Assembly: GCA_949358305.1 (NCBI GenBank)
Contig: OX442320.1
Location: 8,262,259 to 8,326,258 of the forward strand
DNA: 64,000 nucleotides
Direction: 5' to 3'
Source: Strigamia acuminata
Lineage: Eukaryota > Arthropoda > Chilopoda > Geophilomorpha > Linotaeniidae
Shown here piece by piece: positions 43,923 to 57,095 of the stretch; position 1 is the first letter of the stretch; each line of letters starts with the position of its first letter. Both the position numbers and the translations under genes were made by a program. Below the pieces are notes generated by a model. That model was not told the origin of the DNA. It saw only the letters and a program-made list of their open reading frames with translations, and searched no databases.

Positions 43923-45134
43923 ATGTCGGTAAGTTAAACGTGGAAAATATTATTTCGCGGTCTAAATAGGATTTATTTAACGATAATCTTGCAGGACGAG
44001 GTGCAGAAATCGCTCACGGAAGCGCAGCTGGCAGGTAATTTACGTTTTGCATTAAAATGAATAAATTATGAATTTTTTTTGCATTTTTTTGCATTTAGAA
44101 TTTCAGCAGGCGTTTCAAATTTTCGATCGCGATGGCGATGGATCGATTACAAAAGACGAATTAGGACGAGTGATGAGGAGTTTAGGACAGTTTGCATCGG
44201 AGGATGAATTGTCTCAACTTTTACAAGAAGTTGATATTGATGGTAAGTGAAAAAAAAAAATGTAAAAAAAAAATTAATTTTTTAAAATTTTTTTGAATGA
44301 GAAAATTTAAAAAATAAAATATTAAAACTTGAAAGTCATGTTTTGTTTGATATTCATTATTCCGATGTTGTACTTGTACGTGGTAAAGAAATCGATCGAG
44401 ATTTTGCACTTTGCCATTAAAGTTTCGCGTTTTTTCAGGCGATGGGAAGTTTACCTTCGACGAATTCGTAAATATTGTGTCGAATGTGAATAAATCGACG
44501 GTTACAACACGTGAAGACGAAGAGAAGGAATTACGCGAAGCTTTTAAAGTAAGTTTTTAATATTTTTAAACAATTTTAAATTGATATTTTAATTTTTGTT
44601 CCAAAAAAAAGGTTTTTGACAAACACGGACGAGGTTTGACTTAAGATTCCACAGTTAAATGCGACAAAATGAAATTGATAATGTTATTTGAATAGGTTTT
44701 ATTAGTGCGTCGGATTTAAGAGTCGTCTTGCAATGTCTTGGCGAAAGTCTCACGGAAGTTGAAAGTAAGAAATCAATGTGTAATTGCACGTTTTATCACG
44801 TCTAGTGTGTAATTTTAAACGTGAATTGATTTCAAGTTGAAGATATGATCGCTGAAGTGGATTTAAACGGAGATGGGAGAATCGATTTCGATGGTTCAAC
44901 TATTTTAACAATTTTAAATAATTTTTATTAAAATAAAAATATGTTTATTCAGAATTTGTGCATGCTTTGGTGGAACCGAGTGCCGAAGAGCTGAAACCGG
45001 GCGAAGTAAAGGAGGAAACCGACTCGGTTTTTGAAAAAGAAGAAACCAAAGACGACGCTGCTGCTGGTGTTAACCTGGAAAAAGCAGACGACGACATTGC
45101 CAAAGCTTCGACGTCGAAGCAAACTGTCGAGTAA
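43923..45134 (+). CDS. calmodulin-like EF-hand protein with acidic C-terminal tail
   Basis: Eight exons: 43923-43928, 43995-44034, 44099-44242, 44439-44548, 44612-44633, 44696-44764, 44837-44893, 44953-45134; 209 aa. Four EF-hands follow calmodulin order. Loop 1 [12 protein letters not shown], loop 2 [12 protein letters not shown] and loop 4 [12 protein letters not shown] keep the Ca2+ ligands. Loop 3, DKHGRGFISASD, has His and Arg at early positions and Asp instead of Glu at position 12, so it is weak or dead. After EF4 comes an acidic, Lys-containing tail of about 60 residues, absent from calmodulin. It is a diverged calmodulin relative, not canonical calmodulin (which is nearly invariant). 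The X-box upstream suggests a ciliary or flagellar role. AATAAA at 45232-45237. Confidence 0.9.
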
Positions 45135-45281
45135 ATTATATGAGCAATTAAAAAAAGTGACATTAAAAATTTTATTTCAATAATTTATTTGACTTTTTAT
45201 GGTAGTTTCATCCCTACATAAACATAATACCAATAAATACATATATACAACTTGATTAATAATTATTTGTACAACAAAAAC
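45135..45281. terminator. overlapping polyadenylation region of the calmodulin-like gene and PI4KA
   Basis: 147 bp between facing stop codons. The plus-strand AATAAA is at 45232-45237. A minus-strand AATAAA (TTTATT on plus) is at about 45184-45189. The two 3' UTRs must therefore overlap. Confidence 0.55.
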
Positions 45282-48200
45282 TTAATATGGGATCTGGTTT
45301 TGATAATATTGAATCAAATCGTACGTGCGTGTACGGAAATTCAAGAAGGAATGTCTTATCACTCCCAACATGAAAGCCGCAGCTTCTTTGTCGCTGCTAT
45401 TAGGACTAAATCGTGCTCGCAGTTGTTTAATCGTTTGTCCACGGAAACAGGGCAAACCAGTGTCGAGCATCAACGAAACCAATGTTATTATTGCTTCCCG
45501 GTAAGGCCTGTGAGAAATAAAAACGTTTAAAATTACAAAAATTTAATTTTAAGTTCATTTATTCAATTTAACATAGGGTGCAGGTCTGCGGTTACCGCTC
45601 GTGACGTCATTAGAAATGCAAATGGCATCAAGTGCGGCAAACACGAATTATGTTTCCCGAGAAGTCTTTTCAAGAGTTAAGAATTTCGGAGCAATAATAG
45701 GAATCAAAATGTACAAAATGTGCTCGAGAAACGACAAAATTAAGGTAAGGTTTATTTTGACATCTTTGTACTAGTTTTTGGTTGAAAAATCCAAGTTTTT
45801 TAATCGAAATTACCTGACGGCTAAATATGCTTGCGCACAAAGTGCCATAAACCATCGAAATGGCGCAGCCTCTATTTTTCCTCCCATGATCATAACCATT
45901 TCATCAGTTAGCTTAATATCAGGTTCAAATCCTAGATTACCACCCGGCGAACTTTCGAACATAAAACCGAAATCTACAAAAAAAAACAAAAAAAAACCAA
46001 CGATAAAAACGATAAAAACCATCACAAAACGTTACAAAACGTACCAATATGTATAATATGACCATCAGTATCCAACATAATATTCCCATTATGCCTATCT
46101 TTAATTTGCAGCAAAAATCCAATCACACTATACGCCGCCATACTTTTAACAAAATTTCTTCTCGCTTCTTGAAACTCAACCGTTACCGGATCCCCGTATT
46201 TTTTAATAAAATACTCGTACATCCCAATATCAGTCTGTCTCCCCAATTGATCCCGAGACTTAGCATTAGGAATGCACTCGATAACCCCGCACTTAAAAAC
46301 AAAAACAAAAAAACAACGATTAAAACCAACAAAATGGCCGTTTTTAAACCCGAACTCACTCCTGGCGAAGTTGCAACAACTCTGTACGGAAATAGGAAAA
46401 GATCCAAACCCACTTGTTGGAAAATATTTTTAAATATTCCAATAACCTGTAAGGCGAGCATATCCTGCAATTCAAACGGTTAAAACGATCAAATCACTGC
46501 CAAAACGAACCAATTTGACAATTCACTCACCTGTCGCACATCATCTCCTACTTTAAAGATTGCCGCCTGCCAATACTGCAGCGCTATTGGTGCTCCGATC
46601 GCATCGGCGCTAGACGCAGGATAAATGATTCCTTGCGAGGCTTGCATCGCCACGGACTCCAATTCTTGGATGCCGCAATGCTGCACTTTGAATCGGGCCA
46701 AAAACGGCGCCTTGGCCGCACTCTGCATCGGTGTTCCGGACTTGTAGTCGATGTCCATCACCAGAGCTTCGGGATTGGATGGCAAATAACAGCCGGGCTG
46801 CACTTGGATTTTACTCAAGGCTGCCAAACACGCGTGTTTTCGTTCCGCGCCCTTCGGAAACGGTCTGATTTGACCGGAAATGTCCGTAATTCGGCCGAAA
46901 AAGTCGAATTCTTTCTCGTAAAACTGTTTGGCGGCGCCGGAAACCGAATTAATGATGTTGTGCATGATGGCTTCGAGGGGCTCGTATAAATCAACTGCGG
47001 AAAAAAATATTTAATATCATAATAATGGCCGCGGCTACTATTCGAGGGCCGGTTACAATTCAAATGCGGCTCTTAATTGCGGAAATTTAATTAATTAATT
47101 TTTTTTCCAAATTAAATTCCTTTACCATCTTTCTGATGCGCCTCTTCGTCCACGAACATATTCGTCTTGATGTTCCAAATAAGTTGATGCGCTAAAAGCT
47201 GCGATTTCTTAGCGGCGCGTAAAATAAACTCCGTCACGTACCCCATCTGTATGGGAAAAATAATTTTAAAAAATTGTACTGTGCCGCAGCGTACAACTAC
47301 GTGAGAAAGTAAACCCGTTACCGTATCGTAACGAACAGCTTGGACCAGCTGGGGAATGTAAAATAAAACGACGTCCGGCGGATAAGCGCTGAGGACCCGC
47401 ACGGCAAATTGCGCCGTCAACGGATGTGGCGGATATTGGCGAGAAAAGTAGGCGAGGGCTTTGACCGGCGGAACCAGGGCCCAGGTCAAGATGTGGGTGA
47501 GTTCGAGCGCGTCGCACAAAATGGTGTCCGGGGTGATGATGTACTGGAGGACATCGGACACCGACGAGACGATGCCGGGGTTCAAGCGCACCAGCCTTGT
47601 CACTTCCTTGACTAGTGCGTCGGAATTCTTGAACCTTGTCGGCAGATGCACCGCAAGAATGGGGCTGATGTCCCACGCGAGCCGGGCAGTGTCCCGCCAC
47701 ATTCTCTCCGTGACCGGCTGGCTGCGCCATGCCGCTATCGTTTCCTCGCCCGGAATGTGCAGTTCCGGTTGCGTCAGCGGGTTGTGCCATGTGACTAGAA
47801 ATTCGATCTCGACGGCCTGGAATAAATAAATTCAATAAAATTCAATAAAATTCAATAATATTCAATAAAATTCAATAATATTCAATAAAATTCAATAATA
47901 TTCAATAAAATTCAATAATATTCAATAAAATTCAATAGAATCCACTAAAAATTCACTAAAATCCAATTAAAATTAATAAAATTCAATGAAGCTTAATAAA
48001 ATTCAATGAAGCCCAATAAAATTCAATGAAACCCAATAAAATTCAATGAAACCCAATAAAAATTAATAAAATTCAATGAAACCCAATAAAAATTAATAAA
48101 ATTCAATGAAACCCAATAAAAATTAATAAAATTCAATGAAACCCAATAAAAATTAATAAAATTCAATGAAACCCAATAAAAATTAATAAAATTCAATGAA

Positions 48201-51200
48201 ACCCAATAAAAATTAATAAAATTCAATGAAACCCAATAAAAATTAATAAAATTCAATAAAATTTCAATGAAATCCATTAAAAATTAATAAAATTCAATAA
48301 AATCCAATGAAAATTCAATGAAATCCAATAAAACCCAATAAAATTCAATGAAACCCAATAAAATTCAATGAAACCCAATAAAATTCAATGAAACCCAATA
48401 AAAATTAATAAAATTCAATAAAATTCACTAAAAATCCAATTAAATCCAATTAAAATTAATAAAATTCAATGAAATTCATTAAAAATTAATAAAATCCAAT
48501 AAAACTCAAAAAAATTCACTGAAAATTCACTAAAATGTAATAAATTTCGATTTAATTTCACCAGTAATCCCAAAATAAGATTGCGTTTCTTCATGTAGTC
48601 CTTGACAAAATTATCAATGTCCGTGCTGGTTTTGCGCGGACTGCGAGACGATCGACGCGACACCGAAGACATGCTGCTGCTGAAGGGTATCGTGTTCATC
48701 CACCCGCTCGAGTTACGACCGGCGAGATCGTTGGTTCCGCTTGGAAAACGATGTTCGCTACCTAAAGTCGCAAGAGGCCGAGTGGAATCAGTGATATCTG
48801 GAAAAAGAGACAATCGGCCATTCGCATGCAACACGCACTACCTGCTACAGTGCATCTACATCGAGTTAGACATGCTAACGACTAACGAGCACTAAAACAA
48901 AATACCTCCGATCATCGTGGCACGCAGATATTTCTTATCTGAATGCATGCTCTGCCAGAATTTTATCAAAACCTGGATGTCTTCCTGCAGATTTGGTCCC
49001 TTCTGCACGGGACACATCGGCCGACAGCTGGAAAATATCAAATCTCGATTATTTTTCCCTCTTTTTGTCGCTTTTCGGAGTTGCGCACCAGAAATAATCC
49101 AAAGTTCCGAGATAGATGCGTTCGCGGAGAACGTTCTTGCTCAACGTTCGCGGCAGGATGTCGCCTTGGAGCAGAGAGAGGCCGCAGCAGAGTAAACGGA
49201 ACCTCGGCCCGATGGCGGCGATGTTCCGGCACTTGTAGTTCTCTTTGGTTCCGACGCTCATCGAGAGAGAGCGGTGCAACATGTTGGCGAAGATCTCCAC
49301 TTGTTCCAGGCTGCAATACTTCGCTATTTCGATCCGCTCGGCCACAAACTAGAAAATAATTCATCGATTCATTAAAAATTTGAATTTAATTTTTTTTAAA
49401 TACTTGCTTTGATCCACATGGTGTGCGGGGTGACGAAAGGGGGATTCGGGGTTAAGTCGCACCCTTCGTAAGCTGCTAGTGGACTCACCGAACACTTGTC
49501 GTCGAAAAACATCCCCATGCGACGGTCTATGGTCGTTTGCCAAGCGGCCGCCATGTCTTGTAGAAACTTACATCAAAAAAATTAAAATTGGTGTAAAAAA
49601 TTTGATATTTTTTTAAATTTATTTTCGCACTTGGATTTCTAAATCGGCTCGGGCTGCCAGTAGCCATTCCCAGCATGCAATTGCAGCCTGCATCGCATCT
49701 TCGATGAAATATTCCACGACCGAGGAACAAAGTGCGTGAAGCAGGTTTCTGTCTAGTCCTGGAATAAAATTAAAAAAGTTAAAAATTAAAGTAAAAATGG
49801 GAAATTTTAATTTACCATTGGTTGCAATGAGTAATGCGCATGCTCTGTACATGTTTGCTTTGTAGCAGTCTTCGTCTGATGGATGGAGAATGTGGAAAAG
49901 TCGGAAATGGTTAATTAGTGTGCGAGGATACGGGAGAATTTTTGCTCACTTTTATCTTGGCACGATTTGTAGAGCGAACTACACAGATGTTTATTGAGTT
50001 TGATTCGCTGTTCGGGTGTCTCGCATAACTGCGTCATCCCCAACACTTCTCCCGAGTATCGACTGCGTAGAGATACGGCCGAGATGAAGCGAGACGCGTC
50101 GCTTTTGACGCACACGGGTCGTTTGTCCAAAGTCACCGACTACGAAAAACACGAAAAAATTTGTAAATTCAATAAAAAATCAATAAAAATCAATAAAATT
50201 CAACAAAAAATCAATAAAAATCAATAAAATTCAACAAAAAATCAATAAAAATCAATAAAATTCAACAAAAAATCAATAAAAATCAATAAAATTCAACAAA
50301 AAATCAATAAAAATCAATAAAATTCAACAAAAAATCAATAAAAATCAATAAATTCAACAAAAAATCAATAGAAATCAATCAAATTCAACAAAAAATCAAT
50401 AAAAAGTCAATAAAAAGTAATAACAAAATGTAAAAATTGAACCAACCCCCAATCGGATGCTAAAAGCATTCAATCCGATGAATTGTAAAACACTTTCGAT
50501 GCTGAGTGCGACGCCACTGTGATAGAATAATCCGGACCGAACGTTTTGCAGTTGGTGTAGATATTCTTGAAGATGCGATTGCGTCGCGTTTGGAGCCCAT
50601 TTGACGGCTTCTTGGATGATTCCTTGGCACCGAGCGGCGAAGTCTCGAACGATGGTCTGTAATTAGTCGGATTAATCGATTTGGAATTGGTTCGTTCGAT
50701 GCCGGCTCGCGTTTATACTTCGCGCGCTTCGAGCGTGTCTTGGAGAATGAGTTTGTAGGGCGTTTCCGGGACCGTTAGTTGCGGGTTTTCTTCGTTCGCG
50801 TCCAATTCGAGACATTTGGCTAGCACTTGGAGAATGTCGAGCATCGTTTGGAGGATTTTACCGTTCCACAATAAGTGCGGAAACCTGTCGACTAAACTCG
50901 ATAAATATCTGTCGGCGACTCGACGAATCTTTGGATTTGGATGATTGAATTTGACCAATAGAAATTGGGCGTGTGTTTCTAATTCTTTCTCTCGTTTGTT
51001 GTTTCTCAACTGCAAAAAAATAAATAAATAAATTTATAAATTTATTTAACATTTATATTGACCTTGTGAGAAAACACGTCCAAGAAAGTACTGAAAACAC
51101 GTTCACCGACGGCGGACATGCAAACCCATAAACCGTCTTTGTCCTTTTGAATGGCACTATCTTCCAAATATGCAAACACCGAATGGAAACTCGATTCATC

Positions 51201-54200
51201 CATGTGTTGAACTCTAAAAAAAAATTGACATTTTATCAATAAATCAATTAAATTGATTGAAATACCTTAAACTTTCCAATTTGTAAATGGACAGGAGATA
51301 AGTGCATTGGGCGAAACCCAATTTATTAACAACGGGCGACGCTTCGGGAGGATGCTCCAATAAATTGAGGATTTGCGAGCGCAGTTCTTGAAGTTCACCC
51401 TACCCCGATCAATCAAATCGAATTAATTCCCAAGACAATTGGATTATTACTTACAACCGACACGCTGTCGTTCCTCAGAGCAGAATTATGCAACAATTCC
51501 GATCTCAACGACGTAATGGAGATCAGAAGAGGGGATTTAGTTGCAATCTCACGCACTCCATCGTACCACTCTCGCGGCCAGAGACCCGTTTCCTCAGAAG
51601 TGAATCCCATAACGACGCAATAAAACCAGAAATCACGAAACAACTTAAACAGACGTGGTTTGGGATTTACAATAGGCGGAAGACGGCGAATCAGCTGCAA
51701 TCCGGGAGACAAAAACACCAATCAAAATCAAAACCAAGAGCAATTTATGAATTCATACTGTTGCAATGACAGGAATGAGAATGCCCAAATTGCCGGCGCT
51801 GCTGGAAGCTTTCAACGGAGCCTTTTCGCTCGCTCGCTTGCCCTCTAGACCCAACTGAATGAACAATTCGAGCAAACGAACGAGCAACTCCTTCATCTCC
51901 GTCTCGCCCTGCAGATTGGCCGCAATGTTGGCCAGCGCGTTGATGACGGCGAGGGAAACGTGTCGGTATTGCTGTTTTCGGTCGTCCGTGCCGAGCACGT
52001 AGGCGGAGCTGGCTTCCACCGTGATCATTGTGAACATCTTCATGCCTTCTTCATAGATCAGTGACTAGATTTCAATATTTTTTGTAAAAAAGAGGGGAAT
52101 TAAAGGGTTGTGTGGCGCTTACGTCACCCTTAGCCGCAATGATCATGCAGCCGAGTTGATCTATAATGAGGACATCTAGCGGGGAAGGCGGGCGGGAGAA
52201 TCGCTGTTGGAAGAATTGGAGAATCGACTCCATCGTTTTCGGCGTGTCTTTGAGAGCGACGGCGACGTGGCCTAACATGACGACGGTGTTGGTGGAAATG
52301 AGCGACGATTCGGTGTCGCTTTTCTCGGCCATGAACAAGCGGTTGGACACGGATGCGAGGAAAGCGCGGACGCAATTCGGGTCGACGGTCAATCCGGCTT
52401 TTAAAGCTCTGAATAGATAGATTATTATTTGGATGTTTAATTTGAAAATTGCAAATTCTACCTGCAGAGATTTTGGATGGCGGTGTCGCGGAGTTTTTCG
52501 AAAGCGGTGCAAGTGCTGTTGCAGGTGAGCGAAGTGGTGGCGGTGCAGGCGGACATGTTTTCATCCGTTACGGTTATTTTGAGTTGCGATGTTCCTTCGC
52601 CTTTCTGTTTGCTGTGAAGCCGCAAGAGAATGGGCGAAGGAGCCACGAGGAAATCGCGTAAAGGAGTTATGCTCAAATGGGATATGTTGGGAAACTCGAC
52701 CGCCAATTTCCCTAAACCCTAAATAGAAAATAAATGAGCACACAATGCGATAAATAGGGTCGGAATTTTTGAATTGCAAAGATTATGGCCAAACATTCAC
52801 GTTCGGTGGCTGTAGAATTTTGTTCGGCCGAATAATTTCGTGGCGCGCAGTTTGGCAATCGCTAGAGTTGCTATTTTTGCAGACTTAAAACAGTGAAATT
52901 GCCGGTGGAAAGTGGCATTAAAAAACGGCATTTTGCGGACTTATTGCAGGCTCATCCGGGAAGTTTTTGACCAAAATTTGAAGTTTTTAAAGGAAATTTG
53001 AAGTTTTTAAAGAAAATTTGAAGTTTTCAAACAAAATTTGAAGTTTTCAAACAAAATTTGAAGTTTTCAAACAAAATTTGAAGTTTTCAAACAAAATTTG
53101 AAGTTTTTAAACAAAATTTGAAGTTTTTAAACGAAATTTGAAGTTTTTAAACGAAATTATTACGTGATATATCACGCAATACGCACGTTCACTCGAACGT
53201 TCACTCGATTTTCGTAAGAAACCCCCCAAAATTGGCAAATTGCGGATTATCCGCAAAATTTGCGGTATAACGATCGGTTTGCGGCAATTGCGGACTTAAA
53301 AGTACCTCCAATTGCAAAAATTATGCTTTAAAAATGCTCCATTTGCATTATCCACAACTAAGAAAACATTTTGGAGGACTTTTATTTTCCGCAAAAATAG
53401 AATCTTTAGCAATCGCTGCAATGCGTTTATATTTTATTTTATTTTATTTTACCTCTAAACATACGAGGAGTAATGGCATATGGGCCAATACCAATTTCTG
53501 TCCGTGAGAAGAATTGATTTTCTCAGTCAAACGGCTGCATAAACTATCAGCACCTGAATAAGAAGGAGAAAATGTTTTTTTTAAAAGAAAATGAGTAGTG
53601 GGATAAATGGCACATTGATTTCATGCGGCAATAAGCGTCTATTAACAGCTCGGCATGCATAACTTTGAGAAGAGAAAACAAATGAGATTAGTTACCAAAA
53701 CGATTAGAAGAACCTGAAAATACGAAGAGAGGAAATCAATGGATTGTTTTGAGGTGTAGAATGGAGCGACTAAAGCAGTCGAGGTTGCAATGCGGTGCGG
53801 ATTTGATGACAGTGTTTACCAGTTTCATCTCCGACAGCCCACACGAGTAAATCGGCGCAGGCGGCGTTGAATTGAACATTGACTTTGAATTTATTGACGA
53901 TCCCGAAGTTGGATTCTCGGTCCTCCTTCTCGCTTGCGTCGTGGAATTTACTCTGAAGCGTCGTTTGGCCCGAAAGAAATAAACCTTTGATGAAGTCTTG
54001 CACGTCGCGCGTGAAAGGACCGGGCAAATCTAGCAAAAAAAATTAAATGTATTAAATATTTAAATTTTAATTTTAATTATTCAAAACCTTTTTGATTCTG
54101 CAATAAGTTTCTCAGTAATGAAACGATGACTAGATTCATCGTTTCGCTGAATCCTTTGTAAGGAAAAATTAATACTTCTCCACTCTAGAAAAGAAAAATT

Positions 54201-55822
54201 CATTTTATTTTAATTCTTTTGAAAAATTGATTTTCTTACCATAAAAACGTCAAGGGCTTGGTCATCTAAATATTGTAAGAGTTGCTTGGTCAGAAGCTTT
54301 TTGGCCTAAAAAATCAAAAAATTTTGAGTTTTGCGACGATTACGAAGAAAAATCAACGATTTTTGATAGTTTTGTGACGATTATGAAGAAAAATCAACGA
54401 TTTTTGATAGTTTTACGATGATTATGAAGGAAAATCAATGATTTTTGATAGTTTTGCGACGATTATGAAGAAAAATCAACGATTTTTGATAGTTTTGCGA
54501 CGATTATGAAGAAATTTTCGATTTACATTTGATAAGACTGCTTGGAGATGAACGATTGAGAAACAGAAGGGGTTTTCTTCGCTGGGGTCCATCGTTTCGA
54601 TGGTGGCGATTTGTCCAAAACTAGATCCATATTTGCTAAAGTAATAGGTGGTTGAGTCGATCTGCGGTTGGTTCAGGCCGTTGGATTGAAGCGGCATCGA
54701 CGTTAGACTCGAGGGTGTGCTGGACATCCGGGAAAATCTGTTTTAAATTAATTAAATTAATTAATTCGAATTTTTCGAGCTGTTTTGGCTCCTCACGGGA
54801 GATCAATGCCGGTGGTGTTTATGGAAACCGTCGCGAGGTTCAGCGTGGAAGGAAATATACTGGAGAGGGAGCGAGGAATGATCGGGCGAAATGTCGTGAA
54901 ACTTCTTTTCTTTTCTAATTTCGGTTCCATTTGAACGGGGGTTGGATTTTTCGGGTTCGGGAACATACGGCACAGTAATGGCGGCGCTTGGTTCGACGCA
55001 CGGCCTAGCGCGCGCACCAAACCGAATAGTATTGGAACTACGCACTTACAAAGCGTTACTAGAATGAAAAAAATGTTTACAATTAATTTAATTTGATGAG
55101 AATTTTGTTTACATTTGGCTGTGCTGCCTTTGGGAGATTTCGTTTGTGCTTTATAATTCCTGATCAGGTTTGTGAGCACCGTTAAAAAATCCACTTGGGC
55201 GCTTATGATCTGAAATTGTCAATATAAAATTTTAATTTTAAAAAATAGGGAAAATGGAATATTTTTTATACCTCATCTCGGTAATTATCGGACCGAGCCG
55301 CTATGTCGCTGAGCAACGTGTTCAAACAAAAACTGAATCGTTCACACACGGAAATCCCTGCGTTTAATATAATAATAATAAAATATTTAATTTAATTTAA
55401 TTTAATTTCGTACTATCCGTGGAATGAATTTTCACTTCATCGGGCCATGTGGCTTTGGTTAATCCTTTCAACAACTTGAGGAAATACGGCAGGATTTTAT
55501 CCTTATGCTGTAATTTATTAATTATTTTTTTTATTCATATTTATATTTTATTTTATTTACTTGTAAGTTGGACTCGAGGAAATAAATTCCCAAAGCGACG
55601 ACCGCATCTTGCGAGCGTTGATCCAAACGATATAAACCTTTGCTGGATTCTTGGGGACAAAGCCCCATCAGCTTTTGAAGCTAAATGTTTAAAATATTAA
55701 TGATGAATCAATAATTGATTTAATTTTTGAACCTTTTCTGGCGGTGTGGGATCGAGAGCAGCCAGCGATCGCGCTAGATGTTGCACGGCCGAGAAAAAGA
55801 AGGCTTTTTCATTCGTAGCCAT
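45282..55822 (-). CDS. PI4KA: phosphatidylinositol 4-kinase type III alpha
   Basis: About 33 exons, from 55733-55822 to 45282-45507; others include 55561-55680, 55414-55507, 55272-55357, 54797-55058, 54527-54737, 53820-54029, 52462-52718, 52123-52408, 51759-52064, 51455-51694, 50719-51009, 50447-50656, 49089-49348, 48562-48797, 47322-47816, 46531-46994, 46360-46464, 46045-46291 and 45814-45973. Total about 2,095 aa; human has 2,102. The enzyme makes PI4P at the plasma membrane with EFR3 and TTC7. Landmarks are [10 protein letters not shown] near the start, helical-solenoid blocks such as [14 protein letters not shown] and [14 protein letters not shown], the PIK accessory region, and the kinase core [59 protein letters not shown] and C-terminal QYYQNQIPY. 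The DRHxxN and DFG catalytic residues are intact. Confidence 0.97.
47825..48545. repeat. tandem repeats in PI4KA intron
   Basis: The intron at 47817-48561 is filled first by ATTCAATAAAATTCAATAAT (20 bp) copies, then by seven or more 33-bp units with AATTCAATGAAACCCAATAA, and ends in diverged copies. Confidence 0.9.
50165..50430. repeat. tandem repeat in PI4KA intron
   Basis: Eight or so 31-bp units based on AAAATCAATAAAAATCAATA and AATTCAACAA fill the intron at 50140-50446. Confidence 0.9.
52975..53160. repeat. 21-bp tandem repeat in PI4KA intron
   Basis: Nine copies of AAATTTGAAGTTTTCAAACA occur near the middle of the 734-nt intron at 52719-53452; AAATTTGAAG units differ mainly in T/C runs. 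Confidence 0.85.
54335..54525. repeat. 41-bp tandem repeat in PI4KA intron
   Basis: Four to five units containing GATTTTTGATAGTTTTGCGA and GATTATGAAGAAAAATCAAC fill the intron at 54306-54526. Confidence 0.85.
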
Positions 55823-56082
55823 TTTGTATCGCGCTGATGAGTTTCGTGCACGATTAAAACGAGTTTAAAATGTTTTTGAAGTTAAAATGTCGGAGTAGGA
55901 ACGTGGATTTCGTCCTATTTGTTTGGATTTAAGCGAGATGTTGGTCTTATCACGATCCGCCATACTCCCTCGTGCGATTACTCATGTCTGGTATGACGTC
56001 ATTTAAAATTGTTTATTTTTATTCGATGATTTATACAAAAAGTAAAAAGTAAAAATACAAAAAGTAAAAAGTAAAAGTAATA
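55823..56082. promoter_or_regulatory. gap between TK1 and PI4KA (same strand)
   Basis: 260 bp. A minus-strand AATAAA (TTTATT on plus at 56013-56018) could end TK1. A palindromic CRE, TGACGTCA, lies at 55994-56001 and could serve PI4KA. Either an own promoter or a two-gene operon would fit. Confidence 0.4.
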
Positions 56083-57095
56083 TTAGGAAAATAATTGTTT
56101 GGGTAAATGAATGTTCATCTGGTGACAAATGAAGTCGGAATTTTGGTGTATTTTCACGGGCGATTCAAAACATGCACGACAAACCGCCATGTACATGTCG
56201 GCACCTCCAATTACTTCGATCTGAAGTAAAAAATTAATAACTTAAATTTAGGTCTAAATTTAAATTAAATAATTGATCGTACAGTCGTGTCTTTCCCCTT
56301 GCGTTTCGTGTACGACGCTTCGGAAAAACACTTCATGCAAACAGCTGACAACTTGATCACACTTTCGGCCAACGGGACCAAATTCAGGATATCGCCGAAC
56401 CCCTAATAAATTTAAATTAAATTAAATTAATTTTTTAAAAATTATTTATCAATTACTTTTCTTTGAAACGTTCCATCCAAGGCCGCAACTACGACAATTT
56501 TGCCTTGGTTGGCCATTTTTTCGCTAAAAACCACGACATCCTTAAACTATTGAATTAAATTGACCGTTAATTGAAATATATGGATAGAATTTCGTTGGGA
56601 AAACGTACAAATTGTCCTTCGTCGATGCCGATTACATCGTACGCCGTTGTGGTTGTCAAAAGCGGCTCCAGTAGAACTGATGACACGGCCGGTAAAATTT
56701 GTCTGAAATTGCGCGATTTGAATTTGTTGTTTTTGCGTTTAATTTCACGTCGGTTAAACTTACAAGTCGTGTGTTGCGAGTCCAGTTTCGTCGTAGCGAT
56801 CGTCGTTTGCATATTTTACTATCAGGCATTTGTAATTGGCGATTTTGTATCTCCGTAAGCGTCGGATAAGTTCGGTACTGCAAATATAAAGTGTTTTAAG
56901 TAACGGGGATTGGTCGTGAATGGGATTTAATTGTCGTACGTTTTGCCGGAGAACATCGGGCCGAAGATGATCTGGAAAAATAAAATAAATAAAATTAAAA
57001 TAATTAGGTTTAGTGGGAGTAACGCGTGGTTTTGTTACCTGGATTTGTCCTTTACGTTGAATTGGTGGTAGGTTGGCATTCATACAGTTGTCCAT
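56083..57095 (-). CDS. TK1: thymidine kinase 1, cytosolic type
   Basis: Seven exons: 57039-57095, 56940-56971, 56764-56877, 56609-56702, 56457-56546, 56283-56402, 56083-56220; 214 aa with consistent phases (human 234). The enzyme phosphorylates thymidine with ATP in the dNTP salvage pathway. The P-loop is [18 protein letters not shown]. The lasso and zinc domain are present: [12 protein letters not shown] with the catalytic Glu, [20 protein letters not shown], the zinc Cys pairs CMKC and CRAC, and [11 protein letters not shown] with the substrate-binding segment. The C terminus is short after the second Cys pair and lacks the vertebrate KEN degradation box as far as I can see. It is the upstream member of a same-strand pair with PI4KA. 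Confidence 0.96.

Noticed and set aside
45508-45813. Extra PI4KA exon
   Set aside because: The flanking exons join directly as LAVR-PYREAI in the conserved kinase tail, leaving no missing residues.
47266-47835. 189-residue frame antisense-shifted over PI4KA
   Set aside because: It overlaps a PI4KA exon in another frame of the same strand; the PI4KA frame has clear family similarity.
48023-48277. Open frame with an 11-residue repeat
   Set aside because: It is a translation of the 33-bp minisatellite in a PI4KA intron.
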